Position numbers and translations under genes: made by a program | Notes under the pieces: generated by a model | Told to the model about the DNA's origin: nothing | Seen by the model: only the letters and a program-made list of their open reading frames with translations | Database searches by the model: none | In this document: positions 52,627 to 64,000 of the stretch, piece after piece | Numbering within the stretch: position 1 is the first letter of the stretch | How the letters are laid out: each line of letters opens with the position of its first letter | Origin: Trema orientale | Taxonomy: Eukaryota > Streptophyta > Magnoliopsida > Rosales > Cannabaceae | DNA length: 64,000 nucleotides | Direction of reading: 5' to 3' | NCBI GenBank assembly: GCA_002914845.1 | Contig: JXTC01000444.1 | Location: forward strand, 82,623 to 146,622

Positions 52627-53090
52627 TTTTAAAATGAGAAATTTGCGTCTAATATCCGTTTTTAAAACTTATTTTTATAAATACTCATTTTTAATTTTTT
52701 TTCCAAAAATACCCATTTTTATGATCTACATTTTATATGTAAAGTATGAGTGGTCTATATTTACAATATAAATTTTATCTATGAGGTACACATTTTATCT
52801 ATAAAATATATTACAATGTAAATTTTTATTATAATTTACATTTTTCATTATAAATTTGACCTATGGTATACATTTTAAAATGTGTACCAAATTTTAGTGT
52901 AATTTTTATTCATGAAAAATAGACTACCGTATACATTTAATGCATAAAATGTATACTGTGTGTAAAACAGTAGTGGTCTATATTTCTCCAAAAACGGATA
53001 TAAAAATAGGTATTTATGAAATAAAAATAAAAAATAGATATTTATGGAAATATGGTTTTAAAAATGGGTGTCTAATCAAAATTTAGTACG
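52627..53090. mobile_element. Foldback element, uninterrupted relative of 37378-38425
   Basis: The ends are inverted: 'gtctaatatccgtttttaaa' on the left and, reverse complemented, 'gattagacacccatttttaa' on the right. Inside are paired words such as gtatacattttaaaatgtgtac and tagactaccgtatacattta. Its right half is the reverse complement of the left part of the element at 37378. It is non-coding. Confidence 0.65.
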
Positions 53091-53562
53091 TAAAAATATA
53101 ATACAACTAAGTAGCGACTTTATTTCTTCGTTGTTTTATACCTTCGAACTCTACTTTTTTTTTTTTTTTTGGGTTCAACTCAAAGATTCAATTTTCTTGA
53201 TATAGAAAGACATATTTTTATCCCAATTGAAATATTTGGCAACGGGAATAGTCTTGCACTGTAACACATGACATTAATACACCAAAGGTAAACGGGTCAT
53301 TTGACATTTTTCGTGAACTAATTTTACTAAATCGCTGATTCAAGCCTAATTTGATTGTATTTTATAATCTAAAGTTTGTATTTGATATAACCACAAACTC
53401 ATTTTTTGGAGAGCTGAAATTAGAAAAATATAAGATTTATTTTGATACAATCAAAAACTCTGAGTTTTTTTTTTTTTTACTAAAATTATCCAAAAAAAAC
53501 TAGATTTTCTTTTAGATAATAACCTATTAATATTCAAATTTAAAAGACTATTGACGTTAGTT
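53091..53562. other. Intergenic, no feature recognised
   Basis: AT-rich sequence with T-runs, including one near 53153-53170. No gene is seen. Confidence 0.5.
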
Positions 53563-53571
53563 AGCGTAATA

Positions 53572-53938
53572 GGGATAATTGTAAAAAAATATCCTGAAGT
53601 TTGGGTGTTCTGCAATTTAAACCCTGAAGTTTGGACTTTGCCAAATAATACCCTGAGATTAAGAATTTCTAAAAATTAATACCTGGACAGATTTTCTGAC
53701 CAATTTTAGGAATGAAAAAATAGTAATATCTTCTATTAAAACTAAATTAATTCATATTATTCATCTTAATTTTGAGGATATTATTGTATTTCATAAATTA
53801 AAATTATTAAAAAAAATTAATCCATGATATTAATTTTCAGAAATTCGTAATCTCATGGTATTATTTTGCAGAGTCTAAACTTCAGAGTTTAAATTGCAGA
53901 ACATCCAAACTTCAAGATATTTTTTTGCAGTTTTCTCT
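53572..53938. mobile_element. Mutator-type MITE family M, copy 2
   Basis: It begins GGGATAATTGTAAAAAAATA and has the family's long inverted arms. The 9-bp flanks AGCGTAATA (53563-53571) and AGCACAATA (53939-53947) match at seven positions. The right end is eroded, so this is an older insertion than copies 3 and 4. Confidence 0.8.
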
Positions 53939-53947
53939 AGCACAATA

Positions 53948-54889
53948 TTTTAAAGAAGAACTATATTTGCACCGTAAGCAAATATTAGGCACTCGTTAAT
54001 AAATATTGACAAGTTAAGACAAGATATTAAAAGCCAGGTTAAAAGCACTTCAAATATCTTCTGAATCTAACTTTCTTTCTTACAAATCTATCAACTAAAA
54101 TTCCAGCCAAAAAAATAATTAAATTAAAAATCCACCAACTAAAATATATTGGCAATTTCCAATTTTTATGTTTAAAAGGATTAAATCATTGATACAAAAA
54201 AACTATGAGAAAAGCAAACAATTAAATAAGAAAATGAAACACAAGCTACTTGAAAAAACAACAAAAAAACAAAAAAACAAACTGGGTGCAGCCATATATA
54301 TAAATTTAGGTTGTTCAATCACGGCTGTTAAGCATAAACGTATTCAAGTTTAGAAAAAAAGAAATTGCTATATGAGATTAATTATAGGAATATATATACA
54401 CATCATGATATATTCATAAATAAAATTTCAATTTAATATAGAAAATATATTTGTAAATTTAAAAAAAAAAAACCAAAAATAAAAGACTAAATCTTTACGC
54501 TCGCATTTTGCTATCTCAATTTAATTAAGTTTAAAGAGATCATCAAAGAAGTTCAGGTGAAGGAGATGGATTTTGTAGGAAAAAAGAAAAAAGACAAAAG
54601 ATGAAGGAAAAATTAAAATGATACGGACGCGTAAAATTGAAAGAGGGACGAGGTGAAGATGTTTTTTTTTCTTCCTTATTTTTTTCCCTTAAATTGTCCT
54701 TTCTCTTTTTGGTCCAAGAGGCGCCTTTATGCTAAGGTGAGGTGTATTTATAATCCTATCTTTCACAACATTTTTTTGTTTTGAAAATGAAAATATTTTC
54801 ATTAATAATATAAAGATAGTATAATATCTATTAAATAGTTTTCAATTACAAAATAGATAACCATAATAAACTGATTAAAATTATTAGAG
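53948..54889. other. Intergenic, no feature recognised
   Basis: AT-rich DNA with lysine-codon-rich chance frames (for example 54168-54353). No supported gene. Confidence 0.5.
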
Positions 54890-55440
54890 GAATTTTGTGC
54901 ATTAGGATCCTGACAAAATCTACCCGAAATAAAGGGATTTATATAGGGCACTTTCATAGAGATCTATACATCATATATTGGCTTGTTATAACCCTCCGCT
55001 TAACATCTGTTATTGGTGTTTTAACTTCAAATCAAAAAGCTATAGGTGAGCAAATACCACCATGTGAACCATCCAGATTTGTACTAATCTGGATGAAAAC
55101 TATAGTAAAATTAAAGAATCTATAACATGAAATCCACTAAAAGCCACACTATATCTAGATATAAGTTGATTAAAATAATAAAAATATACAATAAATCCAA
55201 AATCACCACAGATTTAGATTTCGGTGAAGTTATACCTTCCTGAATGGAAGGATTATTGAAAAATATAAATAAAACTACTAAGAAAATAAAACTCCCTACC
55301 GGAGAGATCAAAAGACCTCCTTCTCCGACAAGTTGGAAGAAGACGTGAAGAGAAGAAAGAATAAGAAGAAAAGAGGAGGAGATTATTTATGGAGAGTGAG
55401 AAGAGAGCCTGGCTGTAGTAAAACGCGAGCTAAACTTTTA
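54890..55440 (-). repeat. Dispersed repeat family R1, copy 3 (partial)
   Basis: It shares gatttagatttcggtg, ttcctgaatggaaggatt, attgaaaaatataaataaaac and a GA-rich end with acgcgagct with R1 copies 1 and 2. A family M MITE is inserted right at its end (55448). Confidence 0.4.
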
Positions 55441-55447
55441 TTATTTA

Positions 55448-55801
55448 GGGATAATTGTAAAAAAATACCTTTATGTTTGGATGTTCTGCAATTTAAACCC
55501 TGAAGTTTGGATTTCGCAAAATAATACCCTGAGAATACGAATTTCTGAAAATTAATACCCTGTATTGATTTTTAATTGATAAAATACAATAACATCCTCA
55601 AAATTAAGATGAATAATATGGATTAATCTAATTTTAATTTAGCATATTATTGTTTTTTCGTTCCTAAAATTGGTCAAAAAATCTGTCCAGGTATTAATTT
55701 TCAGAAATTCTTAATCTTAGGGTATTATTTTGCAGATTTCGAACTTCAGGATTTAAATTGCAGAACACCCAAATATGAAGGTATTTTTTTGCAATTATCC
55801 C
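55448..55801. mobile_element. Mutator-type MITE family M, copy 3
   Basis: 354 bp. The ends are GGGATAATTG and CAATTATCCC, with arms of about 115 bp. There is a perfect 9-bp target duplication TATTATTTA (55439-55447 and 55802-55810). Confidence 0.9.
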
Positions 55802-55810
55802 TATTATTTA

Positions 55811-58586
55811 TAATACGAACACTTGACAATATTTTATCTTTCACAACATTTGATCTAGTGTGGTTCTCACTATCGGGCAATGAGTAATAACATTGGTCCT
55901 ATGACCATCCTTACTGAATTATTTATATTATAAAGGTATATTTGCAATGATCGAATGATTTATGTGATCTCCTGAATCAAAATATTTATGTCGACACCCT
56001 CTGGAAATCAAAAGGTTGACATCTAAAGTAAAAAATTACGTTTATATTCATTTAAAAAAGGAATAACAATGAAATTTAGTTTGAGAAATATAAAACTTTT
56101 CATTTATTAATTTGGTAACTATCGGATATATGACCAGCCATATTTTGGACCTTTAGATGGTAAAACGGACCGTTCATGTTCAAGCACCAACCAATTGGTT
56201 TTGATTGAAAACATCTCAAATGAATAGTTATAAGGATAAATGTCTTTCTTGGTCTCTAAACTATGAGAAAAATCCAACTTTGATCATTGAATTTTAAATT
56301 ACGTCATTTTGGATTTTAAACTATTAAAAAAAATTTATTTAGTCCTTTTCGTTATATATTTCATTTTTTTTTTTTAACAAAATGATCACATAAGACATCT
56401 TTGCTATTTTGTTATACTTATTTTGTATCCAAAAGCATCATTCAACACTATAAAGAAATTAAACTATGAATTAAAGAAATTAAACTATGAATTAAAACAA
56501 TTCAAAATATGGTTGGTTGAATAAAAACCAGTTGTATATTGGACGGTAATGTAATATAAAATAGTCCAAAATGTGATATTTTGTTAAAATTAGTAATACA
56601 GAATGAAAAATACAACTTATATGCTTATTTTGGTAAAAATCAAATAAAAAGTATAGCAAAAAGGACTAAAATAAAATATTCTTCATAATTTAAGGATCAA
56701 TACGACATAATTTAAAGTTTAATGACCAAAGCTAGACTTTCTCTATAATTCAGAGACTAATAGAGTCATTTATCCAAATTATAATTTGTCAACTTTTTGA
56801 TCTTTTTACTACCTTAACTATAAAGTACTTTTTTTCCCCCCTTTTTTGGTAATGATTAACTATAAAGTACTTGCGTAGGAGATTAATCAATTACCATTGT
56901 ATAACAATTAACAAAGATGTTGTTGGTATCATATAAATTGACAGAAGCCTATTAGTATTGTCGAAAGGCAAGTATATAGTGTTGTCCCATTAAGGACAAC
57001 TAGCCCAGTGCTGGCTAATTTGTAACTTCTTTTGTTATTTAAGCCACCAAAATAATAATAATATGAAAAGGAAGAATATTTAAGAAATGTCTTTCAAGGA
57101 AGGGGGAAAAAAATAGAATAAAATTACACAATTAATTTTAGGTTTTCACTTTTTTTCTCCAGAAAAACACTATAATTCGGGTAATTGCAATCGAATTTTT
57201 GAAATTAATTTTTATTATTCAAATTTCTGTCTAGTCAATTCAATATATTAAAATTATTTATCGGTAAGTATACATATTTACCCTCCATAAATACTATAAA
57301 ACCCAATAAAACAAGTATGAAAAGGAAAAAAAAAGTGACAAAACAAGACGAATGTGTTAATTTATATTATATTGGCTCCTTAAATTAGTAAAATTTTATC
57401 TTATCTGGTTAGTTTTTTTGGATTTGTATTTTTTTGATTGAGTTTTTAATTTTTATGGAGATATAAAACTTGCATTTACGTTATTTAATTTTGATTAGTC
57501 GCATTATAAACAAGGAAAATTTGAAAGGGGATCTAAATTCAAAGGGTTTGGATCAAATTTTTCGAAATACAATTTCTTTTTTCGCGAAATAAATAAACGT
57601 TCAAGACTTCAAGGTTTTTTTTTTTTTTTTTGAAGGAAACAAACATCATGGTTGATCGTATAAGCCTAATAAAGGAAAATAAAATTTACGATAGCTACCA
57701 CTAATGATTTGAAATCTGTCGTCCCACACCTTCGATTTTTTTTTCGCATCAATGTATGGTTGGAATTAACACGTGCCCTTTCGAAAGATGGAGTAAAATT
57801 CTAATTTCTAATGACAATGGGCAAATCACATTGAAGCAAACTTTTTCATTTTCCAATGTATATTACTCTAAAAGAATATATTCTATATCCTCACTCCACT
57901 ATAAGCTATTCCAGCAGGTTTGGTGGTAGCCAAGAAAACAAAACTTCAAAGCTCCAATATTTGTTATTCTTTTCGGACACACCATGCAGCTGGTTCATCT
58001 CAATTAATTTACGGTAAAATAAATGCAAAATATTATTCTTTCAAATAAAAAATACCTTTTTTTCCTCGATAAAAACAGACTCTTCAAGAAAATAATATTA
58101 ATAAAAATCAAAAGACTTCAATTACAATACAAGCACAGGAAATTATAATTTCAAACTCTTCAAAAAAGAAGATGAAAAATTGATCACAAATACGGGAACA
58201 TTAAGAATTATGGGCTGTCATAATTCTCTAAGTAATAATGGAGCTAGAAAATTTTCTTAAGAGGGCATAAACTAAAATTTTTTTAGCTAATTTTGAAACA
58301 CGTTAATTAATATATACTAATATAGAATTAAAAAGAGTCTTTAAAGTGAGTCAAAGAAAATTATCCAAAGTGAAGTTAACATATAATATTTCAAAATAAT
58401 ATAAGTAAATTTCAGAAATTTTTTAAAAAATAGTGGGTCTCATTAAGGGAATTATTGAATTTTTTTTGCAAAACAAGGGTAAAAACTATAATTATAAAAA
58501 TTTAAGGGGGCAAATAGAGGACAAAGCTGAAATTTTGAAAATAGTGGTAAAAATAAAATTCTCAAAAATAAAGGGGGCTACCGCCA
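55811..58586. other. Intergenic, AT-rich
   Basis: No gene is recognised. A 21-bp direct repeat in tandem (agaaattaaactatgaatta) lies near 56453-56494. The T-run at 57616-57632 is followed by unremarkable AT-rich DNA. Confidence 0.5.
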
Positions 58587-58594
58587 CTAGTAAG

Positions 58595-59088
58595 TAGGGA
58601 TGGCAATTTAATCCGAAAACCCATATACGGGTGGTACTTGCCCCTAATAGGGTGGGTTGTACCCGAATATTCGGGTACGCAGGTCGGGTTTGGGTTTCAG
58701 ATTCTATACCCGCAGTGGGTTCGGGAAGGGTTCGAATTTAGATGTATTCGTCCCCGAACCCGACTCGATTATATACTTATATGTTATTTAAAAATATAAT
58801 ATGTATATATGTAAATATATGTAATATAAGTTATAAAAAAAAACAAAAAAAGCCTAAAGCCCATTCCCTATTACTTAAAAAGCCCAAGTAGCCAAGTCTA
58901 AAGTCCCAAGCATATATATATATATAAACATGTACTGAGTATATATGTACCACGGATACCCATTACCCGCAATGGGTAACACCCAAACCTATCCTACCTC
59001 TATAAACGGGTATGAGGTGGGTATAGGTAGCAGTTTTACCTATGAGTACGGAGTCGAGATGGCCGTACCCACCCCACTGCCATCGTTA
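58595..59088. mobile_element. Non-autonomous hAT-type element, 494 bp
   Basis: The ends are TAGGGATGGCAATTTAATCC and, reverse complemented from the right, TAACGATGGCAGTGGGGTGG. The flanking 8-mers CTAGTAAG (58587-58594) and CTACTGAG (59089-59096) agree at six positions. The interior is rich in gggtt, cccgaa and acccg words. There is no ORF. Confidence 0.7.
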
Positions 59089-59388
59089 CTACTGAGCCTG
59101 TATTGGCTCTGTCTATGTCTCTAAAAAAAGAAGATAATAAGGACCACTAGTAAATAATTACTTTTACATGCTACTAGACTGTGTTTTTCGAGGGTAGACT
59201 ATGATTCCAACACCAAATAAGATCTACGCCCCCTAAAAAGAAAACTAACCCATCTAAATCTAAACTTAAAGAAAATTTCACAGATTCAAGATATAGTAAA
59301 TGGAACTAAAAACCTACCCATATCAAAGATCAGGTATCAAAAACCACATAAATATGTACTACAACTAGAATTAAATTTGGACTTATTA

Positions 59389-62371
59389 GAAAAAAAAAAA
59401 AAAAAAAAATTCCTCATCCCAAAGGAGATTAGGGAGGAGAGGGAGGGAGGAGAAGGAGAGGTCGGAAAAGGAGATCAAAGTACTTCTTCTCCAGCCCATT
59501 GTGAAAGCGCCGACATAGGTTTTTTTGAGAGAGAAAGAGAATGGAGGCTAGGGATTTTTTTTTAGAGAGACACAAAATAGCAAATTATTAAGTCTACCTA
59601 CTAATATTTATATTTTTCTATTAGCCTCTTATTTTAATACAATAGAATATAAGCATATGAACGTAAAATTTGTGATGGATCTCATGCACATTTATTAGTA
59701 TGTGATGATAAATATTGCGTATATTTTTTAGTATTTTCCTTATTACCATACAGAATATACGTTATAAGACTAAAGTTGAGATAATATCACTTTTATATTT
59801 TGTATTTTGATACTTTGTTCCATTTATACCTTGTGTTTTGGTTATTATCAACATTAACACTTAAATTTAAAATCTGTTATAAATTTATACCCTGACACGT
59901 ACTTAGAGCAGCTTATTACTAAGATGATTTGATAAATTTATTCTCTAATCACATTTTATACAGTTTATTTTTAATTTTTTAAACGGTATATTGCTATTCC
60001 GCACCACTGCAGTAGCGGAGTAACGGTGCTTGTTGTTAGTCAATCAAGTACACTACATCACGAACCATTTTACTAAAACTGATCTCTTTATTGAAAAATT
60101 GATTTTCTTTCTCGTCTTTCTAAATCCGACTTATCTAGATTTTTATCCGTTGGAAAAGAAGATCTTTAGGATCTGTTAGTAGAATTTTTCTTTATGATTT
60201 CTTTTTCCGTTTTAATAATTTTTCTCCTTGTATAATAGATTTAGATATATAGGATTTTTCTCCACATTATTCTAAATCTATGTGTATATATATATATATA
60301 TATATTTTAAGAAACAAATTTATTATTATAATTAAATAAAATTTTACAATAACAGATTGAATTAGAAGAAAAAAGTCATCCAATGAATATACTATAATTC
60401 TCCACTTCTAAGATAATCTTAACCAATCCTGGAGAAACCAATTGACTATGATGTTAAGAAAAAAGGAAAAAAAAAAAACTAAATACATTCAACAATAAAT
60501 CTTTGTGTACAGTAACCTCAATAAATGAATATTCGATAAATTAATAACATCGGTTAAATAATAAAATCTTTCGGTCCCAACTTGGGCCAATACTAAATTA
60601 ATATTTATAAGATAATAATTTTTTGTAGTTCTTTAAGCCCATCGAATATATAAATTAATAATTGATTAAACAAATAAAAGAAATAACATAAATATTTATA
60701 ATATTTATGAATTTTTTCTAGATAACCTTCTATTTTCTTAATTATATTCTTTTTTAAAATGCATCTAAAGTTGTTTACTTATTATTTATACTTAAATTGA
60801 ACTCAGACTCATACTCTAATTTTTGCAGTGGATACATTACATTTGGATATGATTTAGAACCTATTTATAATTATTTTTATTCTTGAAGTAAAACTAATGA
60901 CTATTAATTATCATTATTATGTTCAATATATATGAGACATCTTGAAATACTATATTTTATAAGGTATTAAATTTTAAAGCTATATTTATGATCATATGTA
61001 TATATACTTTTTAACTTTTTGATATTTCTTAACTTTTTAATGTACACTGAAAATTAATTTTTTGAATTTTATTTATATACAAATAATATATAATAACTTT
61101 TGTGTATATGTATGTTAATTTTTAAATTTCTTTGTATGTACAAATTAATTTTGACTTTATCCAATTTTTATTATTAGAGGTCATACACGTATCTTAGGCG
61201 AAAAAAGTACATATATTAAGCTCATAGTCTCATATTACTCTTTTAAATTAATAAATATTTATTTATCGATAAATTAATATATTATTTATAAATAAATAAC
61301 TCAAAGTAATAATTTCTCTTGTCCCAACAATATTAGTTTATAGAGATTTTATTGTAGTTTGTTTTCATTATTTTTACGTTTTTTTTTTGTGGTTATACAC
61401 CTTAAACTTTAGATAGCGTGATTCAAATTTGGAAAATTTTACGATATAAAAAATAAATACATATGAAATAGGGATAACTGCAAAAAAATACCCTCATTTT
61501 TGGGTGTTCTGCAATTTAGACCCTGAATTTTAGAATCTGCAAAATAATACCCTGAGATTAAGAATTTCTGAAAATTAATACCCTAGATAGAATTTTTGAC
61601 AAATTTTAGGAACGAAAAAATAATAATATTCTCAATTAAAACTATATTAATCCATATTATTCATCTTAATTTTGAGAATATTATTGTATTTTATTAGTTA
61701 AAAATCGACACAGAGTATTAATTTTCAGAAATTCGTAATCCTAAGATATTATTTTGCAGAATCTAAATTTCAGGGTTTAAATTGCAGAACATCCAAACAT
61801 GAGGGTATTTTTTTACAATTATCCCTATGAAATATCCATTATCATATCAATTGAAGATCCAACATATAGGTAGTTTAAAAGAGCCAAAGAGAAATTCCTT
61901 GTCAATCTCTTTGCGGACTTATTATGCGAGATATGTATGCATGTCATTTATAACTTGTGCACAATTTATTTTTTTTCCTAATAGTTAGTATGATCTAATA
62001 CAATAGTTAAATCGATTGTTTGTTTATTGTTTTGGATCACCTATGATTTGAAATTTGTATTGAATGATCATGATTGTATTAGAAATTTTCAATTAAAAAA
62101 AAAAATTCATTCTTCAATAAGTAAACTTGAATCTGGTGAGATAATAGGAAAATAAAAATATAAAATTTTATTTGATATAAATAAAACAATCTGATTTTTT
62201 TTCCCAAACAACTAGATGTCATTTTTTTGGCGATGTTATCCCAAAAACACGTTTAAATTTGAATTTGAATTTGAATTTATCCCAAACAATCAAAAACAGT
62301 TCTTTATTTATTTATTTTTTGCACGAAAAGAACAATTACTTAAGAACAAAACAAGAGGACTTCTTTTCATT
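59389..62371. repeat. Unit A of a large duplication (offset 2981 bp)
   Basis: From 59410 to at least 61019 this unit appears identical, base for base, to 62391-64000, including microsatellites and homopolymers. It starts at an A-run (21 A here, 19 A in the other copy). Its first 160 bp are GA-rich (aaggagattagggaggag..., cattgtgaaagcgccgac), and the rest is AT-rich with no intact gene. If the duplication is tandem, the unit is 2981 bp and includes the family M MITE at 61471. Confidence 0.85.
61471..61825. mobile_element. Mutator-type MITE family M, copy 4
   Basis: 355 bp. The ends are GGGATAACTG and CAATTATCCC, with the long family arms. A perfect 9-bp target duplication TATGAAATA flanks it (61462-61470 and 61826-61834). 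Confidence 0.9.
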
Positions 62372-64000
62372 AAAAAAAAAAAAAAAAAAATTCCTCATCC
62401 CAAAGGAGATTAGGGAGGAGAGGGAGGGAGGAGAAGGAGAGGTCGGAAAAGGAGATCAAAGTACTTCTTCTCCAGCCCATTGTGAAAGCGCCGACATAGG
62501 TTTTTTTGAGAGAGAAAGAGAATGGAGGCTAGGGATTTTTTTTTAGAGAGACACAAAATAGCAAATTATTAAGTCTACCTACTAATATTTATATTTTTCT
62601 ATTAGCCTCTTATTTTAATACAATAGAATATAAGCATATGAACGTAAAATTTGTGATGGATCTCATGCACATTTATTAGTATGTGATGATAAATATTGCG
62701 TATATTTTTTAGTATTTTCCTTATTACCATACAGAATATACGTTATAAGACTAAAGTTGAGATAATATCACTTTTATATTTTGTATTTTGATACTTTGTT
62801 CCATTTATACCTTGTGTTTTGGTTATTATCAACATTAACACTTAAATTTAAAATCTGTTATAAATTTATACCCTGACACGTACTTAGAGCAGCTTATTAC
62901 TAAGATGATTTGATAAATTTATTCTCTAATCACATTTTATACAGTTTATTTTTAATTTTTTAAACGGTATATTGCTATTCCGCACCACTGCAGTAGCGGA
63001 GTAACGGTGCTTGTTGTTAGTCAATCAAGTACACTACATCACGAACCATTTTACTAAAACTGATCTCTTTATTGAAAAATTGATTTTCTTTCTCGTCTTT
63101 CTAAATCCGACTTATCTAGATTTTTATCCGTTGGAAAAGAAGATCTTTAGGATCTGTTAGTAGAATTTTTCTTTATGATTTCTTTTTCCGTTTTAATAAT
63201 TTTTCTCCTTGTATAATAGATTTAGATATATAGGATTTTTCTCCACATTATTCTAAATCTATGTGTATATATATATATATATATATTTTAAGAAACAAAT
63301 TTATTATTATAATTAAATAAAATTTTACAATAACAGATTGAATTAGAAGAAAAAAGTCATCCAATGAATATACTATAATTCTCCACTTCTAAGATAATCT
63401 TAACCAATCCTGGAGAAACCAATTGACTATGATGTTAAGAAAAAAGGAAAAAAAAAAAACTAAATACATTCAACAATAAATCTTTGTGTACAGTAACCTC
63501 AATAAATGAATATTCGATAAATTAATAACATCGGTTAAATAATAAAATCTTTCGGTCCCAACTTGGGCCAATACTAAATTAATATTTATAAGATAATAAT
63601 TTTTTGTAGTTCTTTAAGCCCATCGAATATATAAATTAATAATTGATTAAACAAATAAAAGAAATAACATAAATATTTATAATATTTATGAATTTTTTCT
63701 AGATAACCTTCTATTTTCTTAATTATATTCTTTTTTAAAATGCATCTAAAGTTGTTTACTTATTATTTATACTTAAATTGAACTCAGACTCATACTCTAA
63801 TTTTTGCAGTGGATACATTACATTTGGATATGATTTAGAACCTATTTATAATTATTTTTATTCTTGAAGTAAAACTAATGACTATTAATTATCATTATTA
63901 TGTTCAATATATATGAGACATCTTGAAATACTATATTTTATAAGGTATTAAATTTTAAAGCTATATTTATGATCATATGTATATATACTTTTTAACTTTT
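62372..64000. repeat. Unit B of the large duplication, cut by the window end
   Basis: This is the second copy of the segment starting at 59389, with the same phase throughout (offset 2981). It begins in a 19-A run and continues past the window. The two open frames over its GA-rich start also occur at 59377-59565 and are not genes. Confidence 0.9.

Noticed and set aside
62259-62546. Frame repeated at 59377-59565 and 62259-62546 with the same protein end
   Set aside because: It is identical because the DNA is duplicated. The frame runs through an A-run and GA-rich repeat DNA and has no domain.
59389-64000. LTR retrotransposon with two identical LTRs
   Set aside because: The repeated segment starts in an A-run followed by TTCC, with no TG...CA ends, primer-binding site or polypurine tract. 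The 1.35 kb between the visible repeats has no gag or pol motif. A longer structure beyond the window cannot be excluded.

Overview
The window is nuclear DNA from a flowering plant, most likely a eudicot. It is AT-rich, its genes are split by GT-AG introns, the three recognisable genes belong to plant families, and most of the rest is transposon debris and microsatellites. The sequence alone does not identify the species. Two single ambiguous bases (23908, 34610) suggest a draft assembly.

Three protein genes are well supported. (1) 12294-14345 (+): a three-exon gibberellin 2-oxidase of 327 aa with all Fe(II)/2-oxoglutarate ligands intact, preceded by a TATA box. (2) 17971-18312 (-): a single-exon VQ-motif protein of 113 aa with several W-box cores upstream. 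(3) 28197-33381 (-): a ten-exon poly(A)-binding-protein-interacting protein of the CID8-13 group (306 aa: PAM2 motif, basic stretch, two RRMs). The three do not form an operon or a shared pathway. They cover gibberellin breakdown, WRKY/MAP-kinase-linked signalling and mRNA metabolism. A weak 135-aa orphan ORF with its own TATA box lies at 17396-17803.

Layout: 1-12.1 kb is intergenic, with a foldback MITE, an unclassified dispersed repeat, an 81-bp tandem duplication and a 360-bp MITE. 12.1-18.5 kb holds GA2ox and VQ with almost no recognisable transposons. 18.5-27.1 kb is AT-rich intergenic DNA with an hAT-type element (21.2 kb) and three foldback or MITE elements (25.3-27.1 kb). 27.1-33.9 kb is the CID gene with its UTRs. 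34-64 kb has no convincing host gene and is dense in non-autonomous DNA transposons. These include an hAT insertion inside a foldback repeat (37.4-38.4 kb), a 1.95-kb Mutator-like element carrying three further insertions (38.7-40.7 kb), a ~74-bp minisatellite in two blocks (42.8-45.3 kb), a tRNA-like SINE head (45.7 kb), a candidate 5.1-kb Mutator-like element (46.8-51.9 kb), more ~355-bp Mutator-type MITEs, another hAT element (58.6 kb), and a duplication with an offset of 2981 bp whose second copy runs off the end of the window.

I found no clearly new biological system. The most informative structures are the nested transposons with readable target-site duplications, the higher-order minisatellite with a hairpin core, and the apparently perfect 1.6-kb duplication.
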